Origin: Schauerella fraxinea
GTDB lineage: Bacteria > Pseudomonadota > Gammaproteobacteria > Burkholderiales > Burkholderiaceae_B
Direction: 5' to 3'
DNA length: 64,000 bases
Assembly (NCBI GenBank): GCA_030849965.1
Contig: JAVDKL010000001.1
Span: 186,001 to 250,000, forward strand
Shown here: piece by piece, positions 45,141 through 54,216 of the stretch
Position numbering within the stretch: position 1 is the stretch's first letter
How the letters are laid out: each line of letters begins with the position of its first letter
Made by a program: the position numbers and the translations under genes
The notes under the pieces: model-generated
What the model was told of the DNA's origin: nothing
What the model saw: only the letters and a program-made list of their open reading frames with translations
The model's database searches: none

Positions 45141-46112
45141 TTACTCCGGCTGGATGCCGGCGCGCTTGATGATCTCGCCCCATTTCTTCGACTCGGCCAA
45201 CTGGAATGTCTTCAACTCGTCCGGAGTCGACGTGGCGGGCTCGGTGCCGGTTTGTTTGTAGAACTGTTTGGCGGCCTGCTTCTCAGTGGCTGCAACCAGC
45301 AGTTCGTTCAGGCGCTTCGTGACCTCCGGCGGCGTGCCGGCGGGCGCATACGCCGCAAACCAATATCCCATTTCGTAGCCCGGCACGCCGGATTCGGCAA
45401 TCGTGGGCACCTCAGGCGCCAGCGGCGACCGGGTGGTGCCCGTGACGCCGAGCGCACGCAATTTGCCGGAATTGACCTGAGGCAGGCCCGTCGCCGCATC
45501 GGTGATCATCATCGAGATCTGGTTGCCCAGCAGATCGGTCACGGCCAGGGGGTTGCTCTTATACGGCACATGCAGCAATTGGACGCCGGTCATCTGCTGC
45601 AGCAATTCTCCGGCGATTCGGCTGCTCGAACTGCCGCTGCCAAAGGTCAGCTTGCCCGGATCCTTCTTGGCTGCGGCCAGAAACTCGCCCACTGTTTTGG
45701 CCGGGAATGCCGGATTGACCACCATGATCTGGCCGCCTTTACCCAACAAGGTCAGGGGCTGGAAGTCCTTCACGGGATCGTAGGCCAGCGACTTATACAG
45801 ATGTTCGTTGGCGGCGTGGGTGGTGTTGGTGGTGATCAAGACGGTGTAGCCGTCGGGCTGCGCACGCGCGGCGTTCTGCGCCCCGATCATGGCACTGGCG
45901 CCCGGCTTGTTTTCGATCACGACGGGCTGGCCCGCCGATTCGCTCACGCCTTGCGCGATGGCCCGGCCGATTTGATCGGTCGCGCTTCCGGCGGCAAACG
46001 GCACGATGAACGTGATGGGTTTGGTGGGGAAGTCAGCCGCGGCGGCGTAGCCGGCGGGCAGAGCGGCCAGTACAGCGGTGGCGCACAGTGTCTTCAGAAA
46101 AAGTCGTGTCAT
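45141..46112 (-). CDS. Bug/TctC-family tricarboxylate-type periplasmic binding protein
   Basis: A 323-residue protein: signal peptide (MTRLFLKTLCATAVLAALPAG) then FPTKPITFIVPFAAGSATDQIGRAIA, VIENKPGASAMIGAQ, KDFQPLTLLG, HVPYKSNPLAVTDLLGNQISMM and GTPPEVTKRLNELL, all hallmarks of the Bug family greatly expanded in Bordetella and relatives. Binds a small carboxylate or similar anion. It is the last gene of an operon with two AtuA-type genes; no TctA/TctB membrane genes are adjacent, as is usual for orphan Bug proteins. Confidence 0.93.
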   Translation of the reverse strand: MTRLFLKTLCATAVLAALPAGYAAAADFPTKPITFIVPFAAGSATDQIGRAIAQGVSESAGQPVVIENKPGASAMIGAQNAARAQPDGYTVLITTNTTHAANEHLYKSLAYDPVKDFQPLTLLGKGGQIMVVNPAFPAKTVGEFLAAAKKDPGKLTFGSGSSSSRIAGELLQQMTGVQLLHVPYKSNPLAVTDLLGNQISMMITDAATGLPQVNSGKLRALGVTGTTRSPLAPEVPTIAESGVPGYEMGYWFAAYAPAGTPPEVTKRLNELLVAATEKQAAKQFYKQTGTEPATSTPDELKTFQLAESKKWGEIIKRAGIQPE

Positions 46113-46186
46113 GGGTTGTCTCCGTCGTTGTTGTTGTGTGTAATGTCGAGCGCGTTGGGAAGGGATGAAGGCCTTTCGTCCAAGCG

Positions 46187-46567
46187 TTAAAAAGAAGGTG
46201 ATCGTTCGATATTCGGCAAGGTCGCGGCAAACGCCTCCGGTACCCGCACCGGCATATCGAGCAGCCAGAACGAGAGCCCCTTGCCATGCGTGTCCAGATT
46301 AAGCGCGTCGTTGACGCCACCATCGAGCACGCCTTCAAGCACGAGGTTCATTGCGTGCAAACTGGGCACGAGATAGCGCGTGACCCGCGACGGTTGCCGC
46401 GCGCCAAACCATTCGGCCACGCGCGACTCCGTCACCGCGTCCACCAGAATGTCATAGCAGTCGGCACGCCACGCAATCACGCTCAGGTTCGAGATGTCGC
46501 CTTTGTCGCCAGTGCGGCTGTGCGCCAGCCGGTACAGCGGCACATCGATGTAGGTCGGCGCGGTCAT
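46187..46567 (-). CDS. Small AtuA-associated protein (AtuA-like ferredoxin-fold domain)
   Basis: A 126-residue protein: VPLYRLAHSRTGDKGDISNLSVIAWR, RYLVPSLHAMNLVLEGVLDGG and LNLDTHGKGLSFWLLDMPV. This matches the domain found at the C-terminus of long AtuA proteins, here a separate gene. The TGDKGD motif is its signature. The ATG at 46567 overlaps the stop of the large AtuA gene (ATGA), so the two are made in equal amounts and probably form one enzyme. Biochemical role is not established. Confidence 0.85.
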   Translation of the reverse strand: MTAPTYIDVPLYRLAHSRTGDKGDISNLSVIAWRADCYDILVDAVTESRVAEWFGARQPSRVTRYLVPSLHAMNLVLEGVLDGGVNDALNLDTHGKGLSFWLLDMPVRVPEAFAATLPNIERSPSF

Positions 46568-47946
46568 GCGGGAATGTCCTCCAGAAAGGTCCAGGTGGCC
46601 GGCACTGCGTCGCGATCGATCGTGCACGACAGCATGTTCAAGCGCGGCCGCAGCGCCGTACGTACGCCGCCGCCGCCTGCCGGACCGCAGCAATACAGCG
46701 CGGTTACTTCGCGCAATACGGTGTCGGCCAGCTTGCGATCGGTATGCGCCGCCGCGACCCGCAGACGCACGTCGCGGCTGTCGCCCGGTGTGCGTGTGCT
46801 TTGCAGTGCGCCATCGTCGTCCGCCAGAATACTCAAGGCGCCGATCAGATCGATGCGCAGGCGCAAGCTCGGATCCAGGCGCTTGCGAACGATGTCGCCG
46901 GCGAGTCGCGCGCGCGCTTCAGCTTGAATGCCCGCGTAAGAGATCTCGGCTTCCGCCAGCCAACCGCCGCGATGGCACACATTGACCTTCAGGCTGGGCG
47001 GGCGGGGATGGCCGTCGATGCCGGTCACGCGCACGCGGTCGGGCCCGATCTCTTCAACGACCGCCTGGCTCAAATCTGCAATCACATCGGGCGTCAGATA
47101 GCGGGCGGGGTCGTGCACTTCGTAAAGCAATTGTTCTTTCGTGATGCGCGCATCCACGCGTCCGCCGGTATGGGGCGGCTTGAAGATCTCGATCGTCCCG
47201 TCTTCATACAGCGTGCAAAGCGGAAAGCCGGTGTTGTCCAGGCCTGGCACATCCTTCAGACCAGGGATGGCGTAATAGCCGCCGGTGACCTGCGTGCCGC
47301 ACTCCAGCAGATGGCCTGCCATGGTGGCTTGTCCCAGGCGCGGCCAGTTGTCGGCCGCCCAGCCGAAATGGGCCATGGCCGGCCCCACCGTCAACGAGGG
47401 ATCGGCCACCCGGCCGGCCACCACGATGTCGGCCCCCGCGCGCAGGGCATCCGCGATCTGTTCGGCCCCCAGATAGGCATTGGCGCTGACGAGATCGATG
47501 CCGTCGAACATTGGGCCAAATGCCGCGCGCAGATGGGTGTGTTGCGCCGGCGTGGTGAGGGCGTCGCCGGCCACGATCGCAATACGGGGCGCGCGCAGGC
47601 CTTGTTCGGCAGCAAGGGCGGCAATTCGACGGGCGGCGCCCAGCGGATTTGCCTGGCCAAAGTTGCTGACGATTCGCACGCCGTGGTCGAGACAGCGTTG
47701 CAGGATAGGCGCGATCAGCGCGTCGAGCAGCGGCTCGTACCCGCTTTGCGGATCCTCGTTGCGGGCGAGTTGCGCCAGCGCCAACGTGCGCTCGGCAAGC
47801 GTTTCAAATATCAGCGTGCCGCCGCCCAAGGCGATCAGGTTATCGACCACGGCGGACGCACCATCGGTGCGATCGCCCGAAAAGCCACTGGCGCAACCGA
47901 TGTGCATCGGCGGCTTGGGGGATGGAGATGAAAGGGGCTGGCTCAT
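46564..47946 (-). CDS. AtuA / DUF1446 family protein (acyclic terpene utilisation-like)
   Basis: A 460-residue DUF1446 protein: MHIGCASGFSGDRTDGA, GTLIFETLAERTLALAQ, RIVSNFGQANPLGAARRI, GADIVVAGRVADPSLTVGPAMAHFGW, AGHLLECGTQVTGGYYA and DARITKEQLLYEVHDPARYLTPDV. AtuA is needed for citronellol/geranyl-CoA use in Pseudomonas, but homologues occur in many other catabolic operons and no other atu/liu gene is nearby. Start ATG at 47946 follows family alignment. Transcribed with its small partner and a Bug binding protein, divergent from a LysR regulator. Confidence 0.87.
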   Translation of the reverse strand: MSQPLSSPSPKPPMHIGCASGFSGDRTDGASAVVDNLIALGGGTLIFETLAERTLALAQLARNEDPQSGYEPLLDALIAPILQRCLDHGVRIVSNFGQANPLGAARRIAALAAEQGLRAPRIAIVAGDALTTPAQHTHLRAAFGPMFDGIDLVSANAYLGAEQIADALRAGADIVVAGRVADPSLTVGPAMAHFGWAADNWPRLGQATMAGHLLECGTQVTGGYYAIPGLKDVPGLDNTGFPLCTLYEDGTIEIFKPPHTGGRVDARITKEQLLYEVHDPARYLTPDVIADLSQAVVEEIGPDRVRVTGIDGHPRPPSLKVNVCHRGGWLAEAEISYAGIQAEARARLAGDIVRKRLDPSLRLRIDLIGALSILADDDGALQSTRTPGDSRDVRLRVAAAHTDRKLADTVLREVTALYCCGPAGGGGVRTALRPRLNMLSCTIDRDAVPATWTFLEDIPA

Positions 47947-47994
47947 CAGGGCACTGTAGGCGGCGCGCACTCATACGTAAAATAGAAAGATAAA

Positions 47995-48004
47995 ATCAAT
48001 TGAT
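47995..48004. promoter_or_regulatory. Palindrome ATCAATTGAT, candidate LysR operator
   Basis: Perfect 10-bp dyad in the 69-base gap between the divergent AtuA and LysR genes, within an AT-rich stretch (AAAGATAAAATCAATTGATA). Its location suggests autoregulation and control of the AtuA operon. Confidence 0.5.
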
Positions 48005-48015
48005 AGAGATATGCC

Positions 48016-48924
48016 ATGAATGTCTCCACCCGGCAGTTGCGCGCTTTCGTGGCGTTGGCCGACGAAAAGCATTTCACCCGTGCGGCGCATCGCTGCCACC
48101 TTACGCAACCGGCGTTCAGTGCGCTGATCAAGGGGTTGGAACAAACGGCGGGCGCGCGCCTTTTCGACCGCAGCACCCGTCATGTGGCGCTCACGTCGGC
48201 CGGTGAGGTGCTCAATGGATCCGCGCGCCGCCTGCTCGTCGATATGGAACTGACCATGGCCGATCTGGACGACCATGTGGCTAAGCGGCGGGGCCGGGTG
48301 GCGATCGCCGCCTTGCCCTCGTTGGCCGCGGGGTGGCTGCCGCCGATCCTCGCGCGCTTTACCGCCGCGTATCCGGGCATCGATCTGGCGCTCAACGATG
48401 CGTTGCTGGATGCCTGCCTGGATAGCGTGGTGCGGGGCGACAGCGATTTTGCGGTCGCCGCGCGGCGTGCCGACATGACGGATCTCGACAGTGATTTTCT
48501 GCACGCGGATCGCTTTTACGTCGTGTGTCGCACCGATCATCCGCTGGCCTCCCAGACCCGCGTGCGTTTGAGCGACGTGGCGCAATGGCCCATGATCCAG
48601 ATGGCACGTCACAGCAGCGTGCGCCAGCATCTGGATGCCGCCACGCAAGGCGTGGCGCTGCGCCCGGTGCTCGAAGTCGAGCATCTGGCGACCGTCACCG
48701 GGCTGGTGGCGGCCGGCATGGGGGTGAGCATTGTGCCGGCGATGACCCTGTTTCACTTCAGGCGGTCGACCTTGGCGATCGTGCCCCTGGTTGGCCGCGC
48801 GCTCACGCGTTCGCTCTATCTGGTGAAACGCCGGGGGCGCACCTTGCCGCCGGCCGCTGACGCGCTGTATGCCATGCTGATGGCCGAACGTGCAAAGATC
48901 GCAGCGGATGCGCTTTCGTTATGA
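48016..48924 (+). CDS. LysR-family regulator of the AtuA operon
   Basis: A 302-residue LysR protein with a textbook N-terminus (NVSTRQLRAFVALADEKHFTRAAHRCHLTQPAFSALIKGLEQTAGARLFDRSTR) and an effector domain (LPSLAAGWLPPILARF, VRGDSDFAVAARRA, AAGMGVSIVPAMTL). Divergent from the AtuA operon. Ligand unknown, probably the compound catabolised by that operon. Confidence 0.92.
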   Translation: MNVSTRQLRAFVALADEKHFTRAAHRCHLTQPAFSALIKGLEQTAGARLFDRSTRHVALTSAGEVLNGSARRLLVDMELTMADLDDHVAKRRGRVAIAALPSLAAGWLPPILARFTAAYPGIDLALNDALLDACLDSVVRGDSDFAVAARRADMTDLDSDFLHADRFYVVCRTDHPLASQTRVRLSDVAQWPMIQMARHSSVRQHLDAATQGVALRPVLEVEHLATVTGLVAAGMGVSIVPAMTLFHFRRSTLAIVPLVGRALTRSLYLVKRRGRTLPPAADALYAMLMAERAKIAADALSL

Positions 48925-48978
48925 GCTATTGGTGTTTACACTCCGATAGCGACCTTTTCCTCCAAACAAGGACTGTTC

Positions 48979-49365
48979 ATGAATAAACAAATCATCCACA
49001 CCGATTCAGCGCCGGCAGCTGTAGGCCCGTACTCGCAGGCGGTCGCGGTCGTCCCCAATAAAACGGTGTACCTCTCCGGCCAGATCGGATTGGAACCGGG
49101 CACGGGCGAACTCGTGTCGGAAAACTTCGATGCGCAAGTGCGCCAGGCGTTCGCCAATATGCAGGCCGTGATTGAAGCGGCCGGCGGCACCTTGCATCAG
49201 GTCGTCAAACTCACGCTGTTTCTCACGGATCTGAGCAAGTTCACTGCCGCCAATGCCATCATGGCCGAATTGATTCCCGAGCCGTTTCCGGCACGTTCGA
49301 CCATCGGCGTGGCCAGCTTGCCCAAGAACGCGCAGTTTGAGGTCGAGGCCATCCTGGCGCTCTAG
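48979..49365 (+). CDS. ridA: RidA/YjgF-family reactive imine deaminase
   Basis: Hydrolyses reactive enamine/imine products of PLP enzymes. The 128-residue protein has APAAVGPYSQAV, VYLSGQIGLEPGTGELV, QAFANMQAVIEAAGG and the catalytic Arg in FPARSTIGVASLPKNAQFEVEAI. AAGGA precedes the ATG. 32 bases upstream of recG; probably co-transcribed. Confidence 0.95.
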   Translation: MNKQIIHTDSAPAAVGPYSQAVAVVPNKTVYLSGQIGLEPGTGELVSENFDAQVRQAFANMQAVIEAAGGTLHQVVKLTLFLTDLSKFTAANAIMAELIPEPFPARSTIGVASLPKNAQFEVEAILAL

Positions 49366-49397
49366 ACCCGGTTCATGTCTTTCAAGCTGTCGATATC

Positions 49398-51506
49398 GTG
49401 ACCACTGCGACCGCGCCCCGCTCGGGCGGCCGGGGCACGCCTGCGTCGCGTCAGACCAAGCTGCCGGCCAAACCGGCGCTAAGCGACGCCGCGCGCCGGT
49501 TTCAGCGCCTGGGCCTCTATGCGCCGCAGGATTTCGTCTTGCATTTGCCGTTGCGCTATGAGGACGAAACGCAGGTGGTGCCGATACGCACGCTGATCCC
49601 GGGGCGCTCGGCGCTGGTCGAAGGTGAGATCATCCGGTCCGATGTGACTTATCGGCCGCGCAAGCAGCTCACGGCCGTGATCGCCGACGACACTGGCGAG
49701 CTGCAATTGCGGTGGCTCAATTTCTATCCCAGTCAGCAAAAGCAGGTGGCCGTGGGCCGGCGCGTCCGCGCCCGCGGCGAAATACGTGGCGGGTTGTTCG
49801 GCCGTGAAATCGTGCATCCGCGCATCACGGTCGCCGAAGGGGCGCTGCCCGAAGCGCTCACGCCTGTCTATCCCACCACCGACGGTCTTGCGCAGCCCGC
49901 CTTGCGGCGCGCCATCGCGCAGGCACTGACGTCCTGTGATCTCTCCGATACGTTGCCCGACGAGGTGCGCGACACGTACGCGTTGATGCCGTTCGCCGAG
50001 GCGATTGGGTTCCTGCATGCGCCGCCGCCCGGCGTGGCCGAATACACGCTTACCGCGCACGATCATCCGGCGTGGCGCCGTATCAAGTTCGACGAGCTGC
50101 TTGCACAGCAGTTGTCGTTGGCGGCTGCCCGAGCGGCGCGCCGGCTCAAATCCGCAGATCCGTTGCCGGCGCCGCGCGGCAAGAAAAGTCTGGTGGCGCA
50201 GTTGCTCGCCGCGCTGCCATTTGCGCTCACGGCGGCACAGGAACGCGTGGTGGCCGAGATCGCGCACGATCTGGGCCGCGCCTATCCCATGCATCGGTTG
50301 CTGCAGGGCGACGTCGGCAGCGGCAAAACGGTGGTGGCCGCGCTGGCTGCCGCGCAGGCGATCCAGAACGAGGCGCAAGCGGCGCTCATGGCGCCGACCG
50401 AAATTCTCGCCGAGCAGCATTACGTCAAACTCTCAGGCTGGTTGACGCCCTTGGGCGTGAAGGTGGCCTGGCTGAGCGGCAGTCTCAGCGCGCGCGTCAA
50501 GCGCGAAACGGCGGCCGCCGTAGCGGCGGGCGAGGTGCACCTGCTGGTGGGCACGCAGGCCGTGATTCAAGACACCGTGACCTTCGCGCGCCTGGGGTTG
50601 GCCATCGTCGACGAGCAGCACCGCTTCGGTGTCGGCCAGCGCCTGTCGCTCACCAAGAAAGGCGAACGCGCGGATCGCATCGCCATTCCGCACCAACTCA
50701 ATATGAGCGCCACGCCTATCCCGCGCACGTTGGCGATGACGTTTTTCGCCGATCTGGATGTGTCGGTGATCGATACGCTGCCCCCGGGTCGCACGCCAGT
50801 CATCACCAAGCTTGTCAACGACGCCCGTCGCGAGGAAGTCATTGCGCGCATTGCCATGGGCGTGCGCGAAGGCCGTCAAGCCTATTGGGTGTGCCCGCTG
50901 GTCGAAGAAAGCGAAGCGCTCGAATTGCAAACAGCGGTCGACACGTTTGAAACCTTGCGCGTCGAACTGCCCGATGTGCGGGTGGGCCTGGTGCACGGTC
51001 GTCTGTCATCCAGCGAAAAGGCGGCCGTGATGAGCGCTTTCCGCGCGGGCGAGGTGGATGTGCTGGTGGCCACAACGGTGATCGAAGTGGGCGTCGATGT
51101 GCCCAACGCTGCGCTCATGGTGATCGAGCATGCCGAACGCTTCGGCTTGGCACAGCTGCATCAGTTGCGCGGCCGGGTGGGGCGCGGGACGGCGCAATCG
51201 GTATGCGTATTGATGTATGCGTCGCCTTTGTCGCAGGTGGCCCGCGAGCGCTTGAAGGCGATGTTCGAGACGGGCGATGGGTTCGAGATTGCGCGGCGCG
51301 ATCTCGAATTGCGCGGCCCCGGCGAATTTCTGGGCAAACGCCAATCGGGTGTCGCCCTGCTGCGTTTTGCCGACCTCAATACCGATACCGAAATTGCCGA
51401 GGCCGCGCGCGAAGCCGCCGGTCATATGCGCACCCATCATCCCACCGCCGTCGACGCCCATCTGGCGCGCTGGATGCGTGGGCGAGAAGATTTTTTGCGA
51501 ACCTGA
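49398..51506 (+). CDS. recG: ATP-dependent DNA helicase RecG
   Basis: Branch-migrating helicase for stalled forks and Holliday junctions. The 702-residue protein has the N-terminal wedge/OB domain (VEGEIIRSDVTYRPRKQL, GELQLRWLNFYPSQ), motif I GDVGSGKTVVAALAA (about residue 304), motif II VDEQHRFGVGQR (about 404), LNMSATPIPRTLAMTFF, VEESEALELQ, VHGRLSSSEK, TTVIEVGVDVPNA and LHQLRGRVGRG. Size is near E. coli RecG (693). The GTG at 49398 lacks a strong ribosome site, so the exact N-terminus is uncertain. Confidence 0.97.
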   Translation: MTTATAPRSGGRGTPASRQTKLPAKPALSDAARRFQRLGLYAPQDFVLHLPLRYEDETQVVPIRTLIPGRSALVEGEIIRSDVTYRPRKQLTAVIADDTGELQLRWLNFYPSQQKQVAVGRRVRARGEIRGGLFGREIVHPRITVAEGALPEALTPVYPTTDGLAQPALRRAIAQALTSCDLSDTLPDEVRDTYALMPFAEAIGFLHAPPPGVAEYTLTAHDHPAWRRIKFDELLAQQLSLAAARAARRLKSADPLPAPRGKKSLVAQLLAALPFALTAAQERVVAEIAHDLGRAYPMHRLLQGDVGSGKTVVAALAAAQAIQNEAQAALMAPTEILAEQHYVKLSGWLTPLGVKVAWLSGSLSARVKRETAAAVAAGEVHLLVGTQAVIQDTVTFARLGLAIVDEQHRFGVGQRLSLTKKGERADRIAIPHQLNMSATPIPRTLAMTFFADLDVSVIDTLPPGRTPVITKLVNDARREEVIARIAMGVREGRQAYWVCPLVEESEALELQTAVDTFETLRVELPDVRVGLVHGRLSSSEKAAVMSAFRAGEVDVLVATTVIEVGVDVPNAALMVIEHAERFGLAQLHQLRGRVGRGTAQSVCVLMYASPLSQVARERLKAMFETGDGFEIARRDLELRGPGEFLGKRQSGVALLRFADLNTDTEIAEAAREAAGHMRTHHPTAVDAHLARWMRGREDFLRT

Positions 51507-51521
51507 TCCTTTGGACTAGTC

Positions 51522-52472
51522 ATGACGTTGACCGAACTCAAGTACATCGTTGCAGTCGCGCGCGAACGTCATTTCGGACGTGCGGCGGAAGCCTGTTTCG
51601 TCAGCCAGCCGACCTTGTCGGTGGCGATCCGCAAGCTCGAGGACGAGCTGGGGGTCACGCTGTTCGAGCGTGGCGGGGTTGAGGTGGGAGTGACCCCGAT
51701 CGGGCAGCGCATCGTCGCACAAGCGCAAAAAGTGCTGGAAGAAAGCGCCAGCATCAAGGAAATCGCGCGCCAGGGCCATGACCCCCTGGCCGGGCCTCTG
51801 CGCGTGGGCGTGATCCACACGATCGGGCCTTACCTGTTGCCAAAATTGGTACCGCTGCAGATCGCGCGCACGCCGCAGATGCCCCTCTTGCTGCAGGAGA
51901 ATTTCACGCTGCGCCTGGTCGAGTTGCTGCGCCAGGGTGAGATCGACTGCGCCATCATGGCGTTGCCGCTGCCCGAGGCGGGCCTGGTCACGCAGCCGCT
52001 GTATGACGAACCGTTCATCGTGGCCGTGCCGCACAGCCATCCGTTCTCGCAGCGCGAGCTGATCGACGCGCACGACCTGAAGCAGGAGACGATGCTGTTG
52101 CTCGGATCGGGTCACTGCTTTCGCGATCAGGTGCTGGAAGTCTGTCCGGAGCTGTCGCGTTTTTCGGCGGCGAGCGACGGTATCCAACGCACCTTCGAAG
52201 GCTCCTCGCTCGAGACCATCCGGCACATGGTGGCAGCGGGCATCGGCGTCACCGTATTGCCCATTACGGCCGTGCCCGAACACCCCGAAAACGATCGCCT
52301 GTTGAGCTACATTCCGTTCACGCCGCCCGCGTCGGAGCGCCGCGTGGTATTGGCCTGGCGCCGCAGTTTTCCGCGGATGGCGGCCATCGAAGCGCTCTCG
52401 CAAGCGGTTTACAACTGTGGCCTTCAGGGCGTCAAGATGTTGCCGGAGGCAACGCCTTCGCACGCAGGCTGA
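51522..52472 (+). CDS. oxyR: Hydrogen peroxide-sensing regulator OxyR
   Basis: A 316-residue LysR protein with the OxyR redox centre at the same numbering as E. coli: Cys199 and Cys208 in GSGHCFRDQVLEVCPEL. The DNA-binding region TLTELKYIVAVARERHFGRAAEACFVSQPTLSVAIRKLEDELGV is also OxyR-like. Activates peroxide defences; dps, a standard OxyR target, is the next gene. Starts 15 bases after recG. Confidence 0.97.
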   Translation: MTLTELKYIVAVARERHFGRAAEACFVSQPTLSVAIRKLEDELGVTLFERGGVEVGVTPIGQRIVAQAQKVLEESASIKEIARQGHDPLAGPLRVGVIHTIGPYLLPKLVPLQIARTPQMPLLLQENFTLRLVELLRQGEIDCAIMALPLPEAGLVTQPLYDEPFIVAVPHSHPFSQRELIDAHDLKQETMLLLGSGHCFRDQVLEVCPELSRFSAASDGIQRTFEGSSLETIRHMVAAGIGVTVLPITAVPEHPENDRLLSYIPFTPPASERRVVLAWRRSFPRMAAIEALSQAVYNCGLQGVKMLPEATPSHAG

Positions 52473-52530
52473 ATGCGTCACGAAGCAGTGGTATTCTTTT
52501 TACATCGTCTTTAACCAACAGGGAGTTCGA

Positions 52531-53031
52531 ATGTCCAAAAAACCGAATAAGAGCGGATCTGCTCCGCACGTCAACATCGGCATCAGCGACGACAATCGCG
52601 CAAAGATCGCCGGCGAGTTGTCGAAAGTGTTGGCTGACTCGTACACGCTGTATCTGATGACGCATAACTTCCACTGGAACGTCACGGGCCCGCTGTTCAG
52701 CACCCTGCACGTGATGTTCATGGAGCAATACACCGAAGAGTGGACGGCACTGGACGATATCGCCGAACGCATCCGCGCCTTGGGTCACAACGCGCCTGGC
52801 ACGTATCGCGAATACGCCAAGCTGTCGTCGATTTCCGAGCCGGAATCGGTGCCGGAAGCCCTTGAAATGGTGCGCTTGCTCGTCAAGGGCAACGAAGCCG
52901 TCGCGCAAACCGCGCGTGCCGCCGCCATCCATGCCGACGAAGCCAACGATCTGCCGACGGCCGATCTGCTGACGCGTCGCCTGGACGTGCACGAAAAGAA
53001 TGCGTGGATGTTGCGCAGCTTGCTCGAGTAA
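52531..53031 (+). CDS. dps: Dps-family DNA-protecting ferritin
   Basis: A 166-residue ferritin-like protein forming 12-mers that oxidise and store iron using peroxide. Ferroxidase ligands are in MTHNFHWNVTGPLFSTLH and FMEQYTEEWTALDDIAERI. A basic N-terminus (SKKPNKSG) could bind DNA. GGGAG sits just before the ATG at 52531. The gap from oxyR contains TGGTATTCT, a possible extended -10. Adjacent to oxyR, consistent with peroxide control. Confidence 0.95.
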   Translation: MSKKPNKSGSAPHVNIGISDDNRAKIAGELSKVLADSYTLYLMTHNFHWNVTGPLFSTLHVMFMEQYTEEWTALDDIAERIRALGHNAPGTYREYAKLSSISEPESVPEALEMVRLLVKGNEAVAQTARAAAIHADEANDLPTADLLTRRLDVHEKNAWMLRSLLE

Positions 53032-53093
53032 AGATATGCGCCGCCTGCGGGCATCTTCATTGATGCTCCGCGCGGCCGATATCGAATCGATCG

Positions 53094-53123
53094 ATCGCCG
53101 GATTTATTCCGGCGATTTTTTTT
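53094..53123 (+). terminator. Intrinsic terminator after dps
   Basis: ATCGCCGGA (53094-53102) pairs with TCCGGCGAT (53108-53116), loop TTTAT, followed by a run of eight T residues. Confidence 0.93.
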
Positions 53124-53236
53124 GTGTGACGCGATTGTGGGTGGGGTGCTTTCAGCAGGTGGCCGGCAAGGTTGCGAATCGAAGAATGCGGATCGCCGAA
53201 AGCGAATCAACGACATTCGATCGACGATAACGAATT

Positions 53237-53279
53237 GAAGACATCGGGAACATGACATCGGGAATTTCCACATCGGGAA
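53237..53279. repeat. Tandem repeat of ACATCGGGAA, three units of 14-15 bp
   Basis: GAAGACATCGGGAA, CATGACATCGGGAA and TTTCCACATCGGGAA follow one another; a degenerate fourth (AGCAGCGACATTGAA) may end at 53294. It lies between the dps terminator and the convergent hydrolase gene. Confidence 0.75.
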
Positions 53280-53372
53280 AGCAGCGACATTGAACGCGCG
53301 TCCGCAAGGGCGGGGTGTCTTCATGCAAATTGATGCTCGGCAATCGAGCGCGCCGGCCAAGCGTCGACTTGA

Positions 53373-53978
53373 TCAGTGGCTGTTCAACGCCGATAGCCGG
53401 TGCAGCGGCGCGATCCTCGGTGGGGGCGTGGTCACCCGCCAGGCGCAGCGCCGGCGCAAGGCCGTCAGCAATTTCCAGCCTTGCGGCCAGTCGGCCAAGC
53501 CTGCTTCGGCATTGAGATGCCCGCCAGCGGAAACGACCACCAGACGGCTTCCCCAGGCATCGGCGAATTCACATGCGCGCGGCAAGCTGCAATAGGGGTC
53601 GTTGTCGCTTGCCACCACCACGCTTTGGAAGGGCAATGGCTGGCGCACGATGGGCACGAAATCGCGCAGGCAATCGGGCGCGTTCGCGCGTTCGACGTCG
53701 GCGGGCGCCACCAGCAGCGCGCCTGCGATTTTCTGGCGCAAGGCCGTCGGCACGGCCGCGCTGGTCACGCATCCCAGGCTGTGTGCAATCAGCAGCACCG
53801 GACACGTTGCCGCGTCGATCGCGGCCGATAGCGCGCCGACCCACTCGGCCCGCGTAGGATGGTCCCAGTCTTTTTGGTCCACACGTACCGCGTGCGGCAA
53901 CAGCTGTTGCCAACGGCTTTGCCAGTGGTCGGGACCGGAATTTTTCCAGCCTGGAACGATGATCGGTTGGAATCGCAT
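53373..53978 (-). CDS. RBBP9/YdeN-family alpha/beta hydrolase
   Basis: A roughly 201-residue serine hydrolase: IIVPGWKNSGPDHWQSRWQ, nucleophile in LLIAHSLGCVTS, Asp in VVASDNDPYCS and His in VVSAGGHLNAEAGLADWPQG. These are the RBBP9/DUF1234 signature blocks. Start ATG at 53978 is preferred; ATGs at 53987 and 53990 are alternatives close to a GGGGG stretch. About 25 residues follow the usual C-terminus. Substrate unknown. Confidence 0.9.
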   Translation of the reverse strand: MRFQPIIVPGWKNSGPDHWQSRWQQLLPHAVRVDQKDWDHPTRAEWVGALSAAIDAATCPVLLIAHSLGCVTSAAVPTALRQKIAGALLVAPADVERANAPDCLRDFVPIVRQPLPFQSVVVASDNDPYCSLPRACEFADAWGSRLVVVSAGGHLNAEAGLADWPQGWKLLTALRRRCAWRVTTPPPRIAPLHRLSALNSH

Positions 53979-54216
53979 GGACGTCATCATCCCCCGCGTC
54001 CGGTATGAAAACAACGACGTTTTGCGCGTTTGTTTATACCGCTTTTGATATAAGAGATTGGGGTAATCCCCGAAGCCGATTCGGACGTTTGCCCGGCAAA
54101 TGGAGCCTGCCCTCAGGTATGCTCGACGCCTGCGACGATCCAGGAGACGCTCGCAGCGCATGCCCCGCGACACGATCGCGCCGGACTGCGGCCTCACCCA
54201 TAACAAGGAGTCAACC

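Noticed and set aside
46744-47931. 395-codon plus-strand frame opposite the AtuA gene
   Set aside because: Antisense to a conserved family gene with an ordinary start and operon context.
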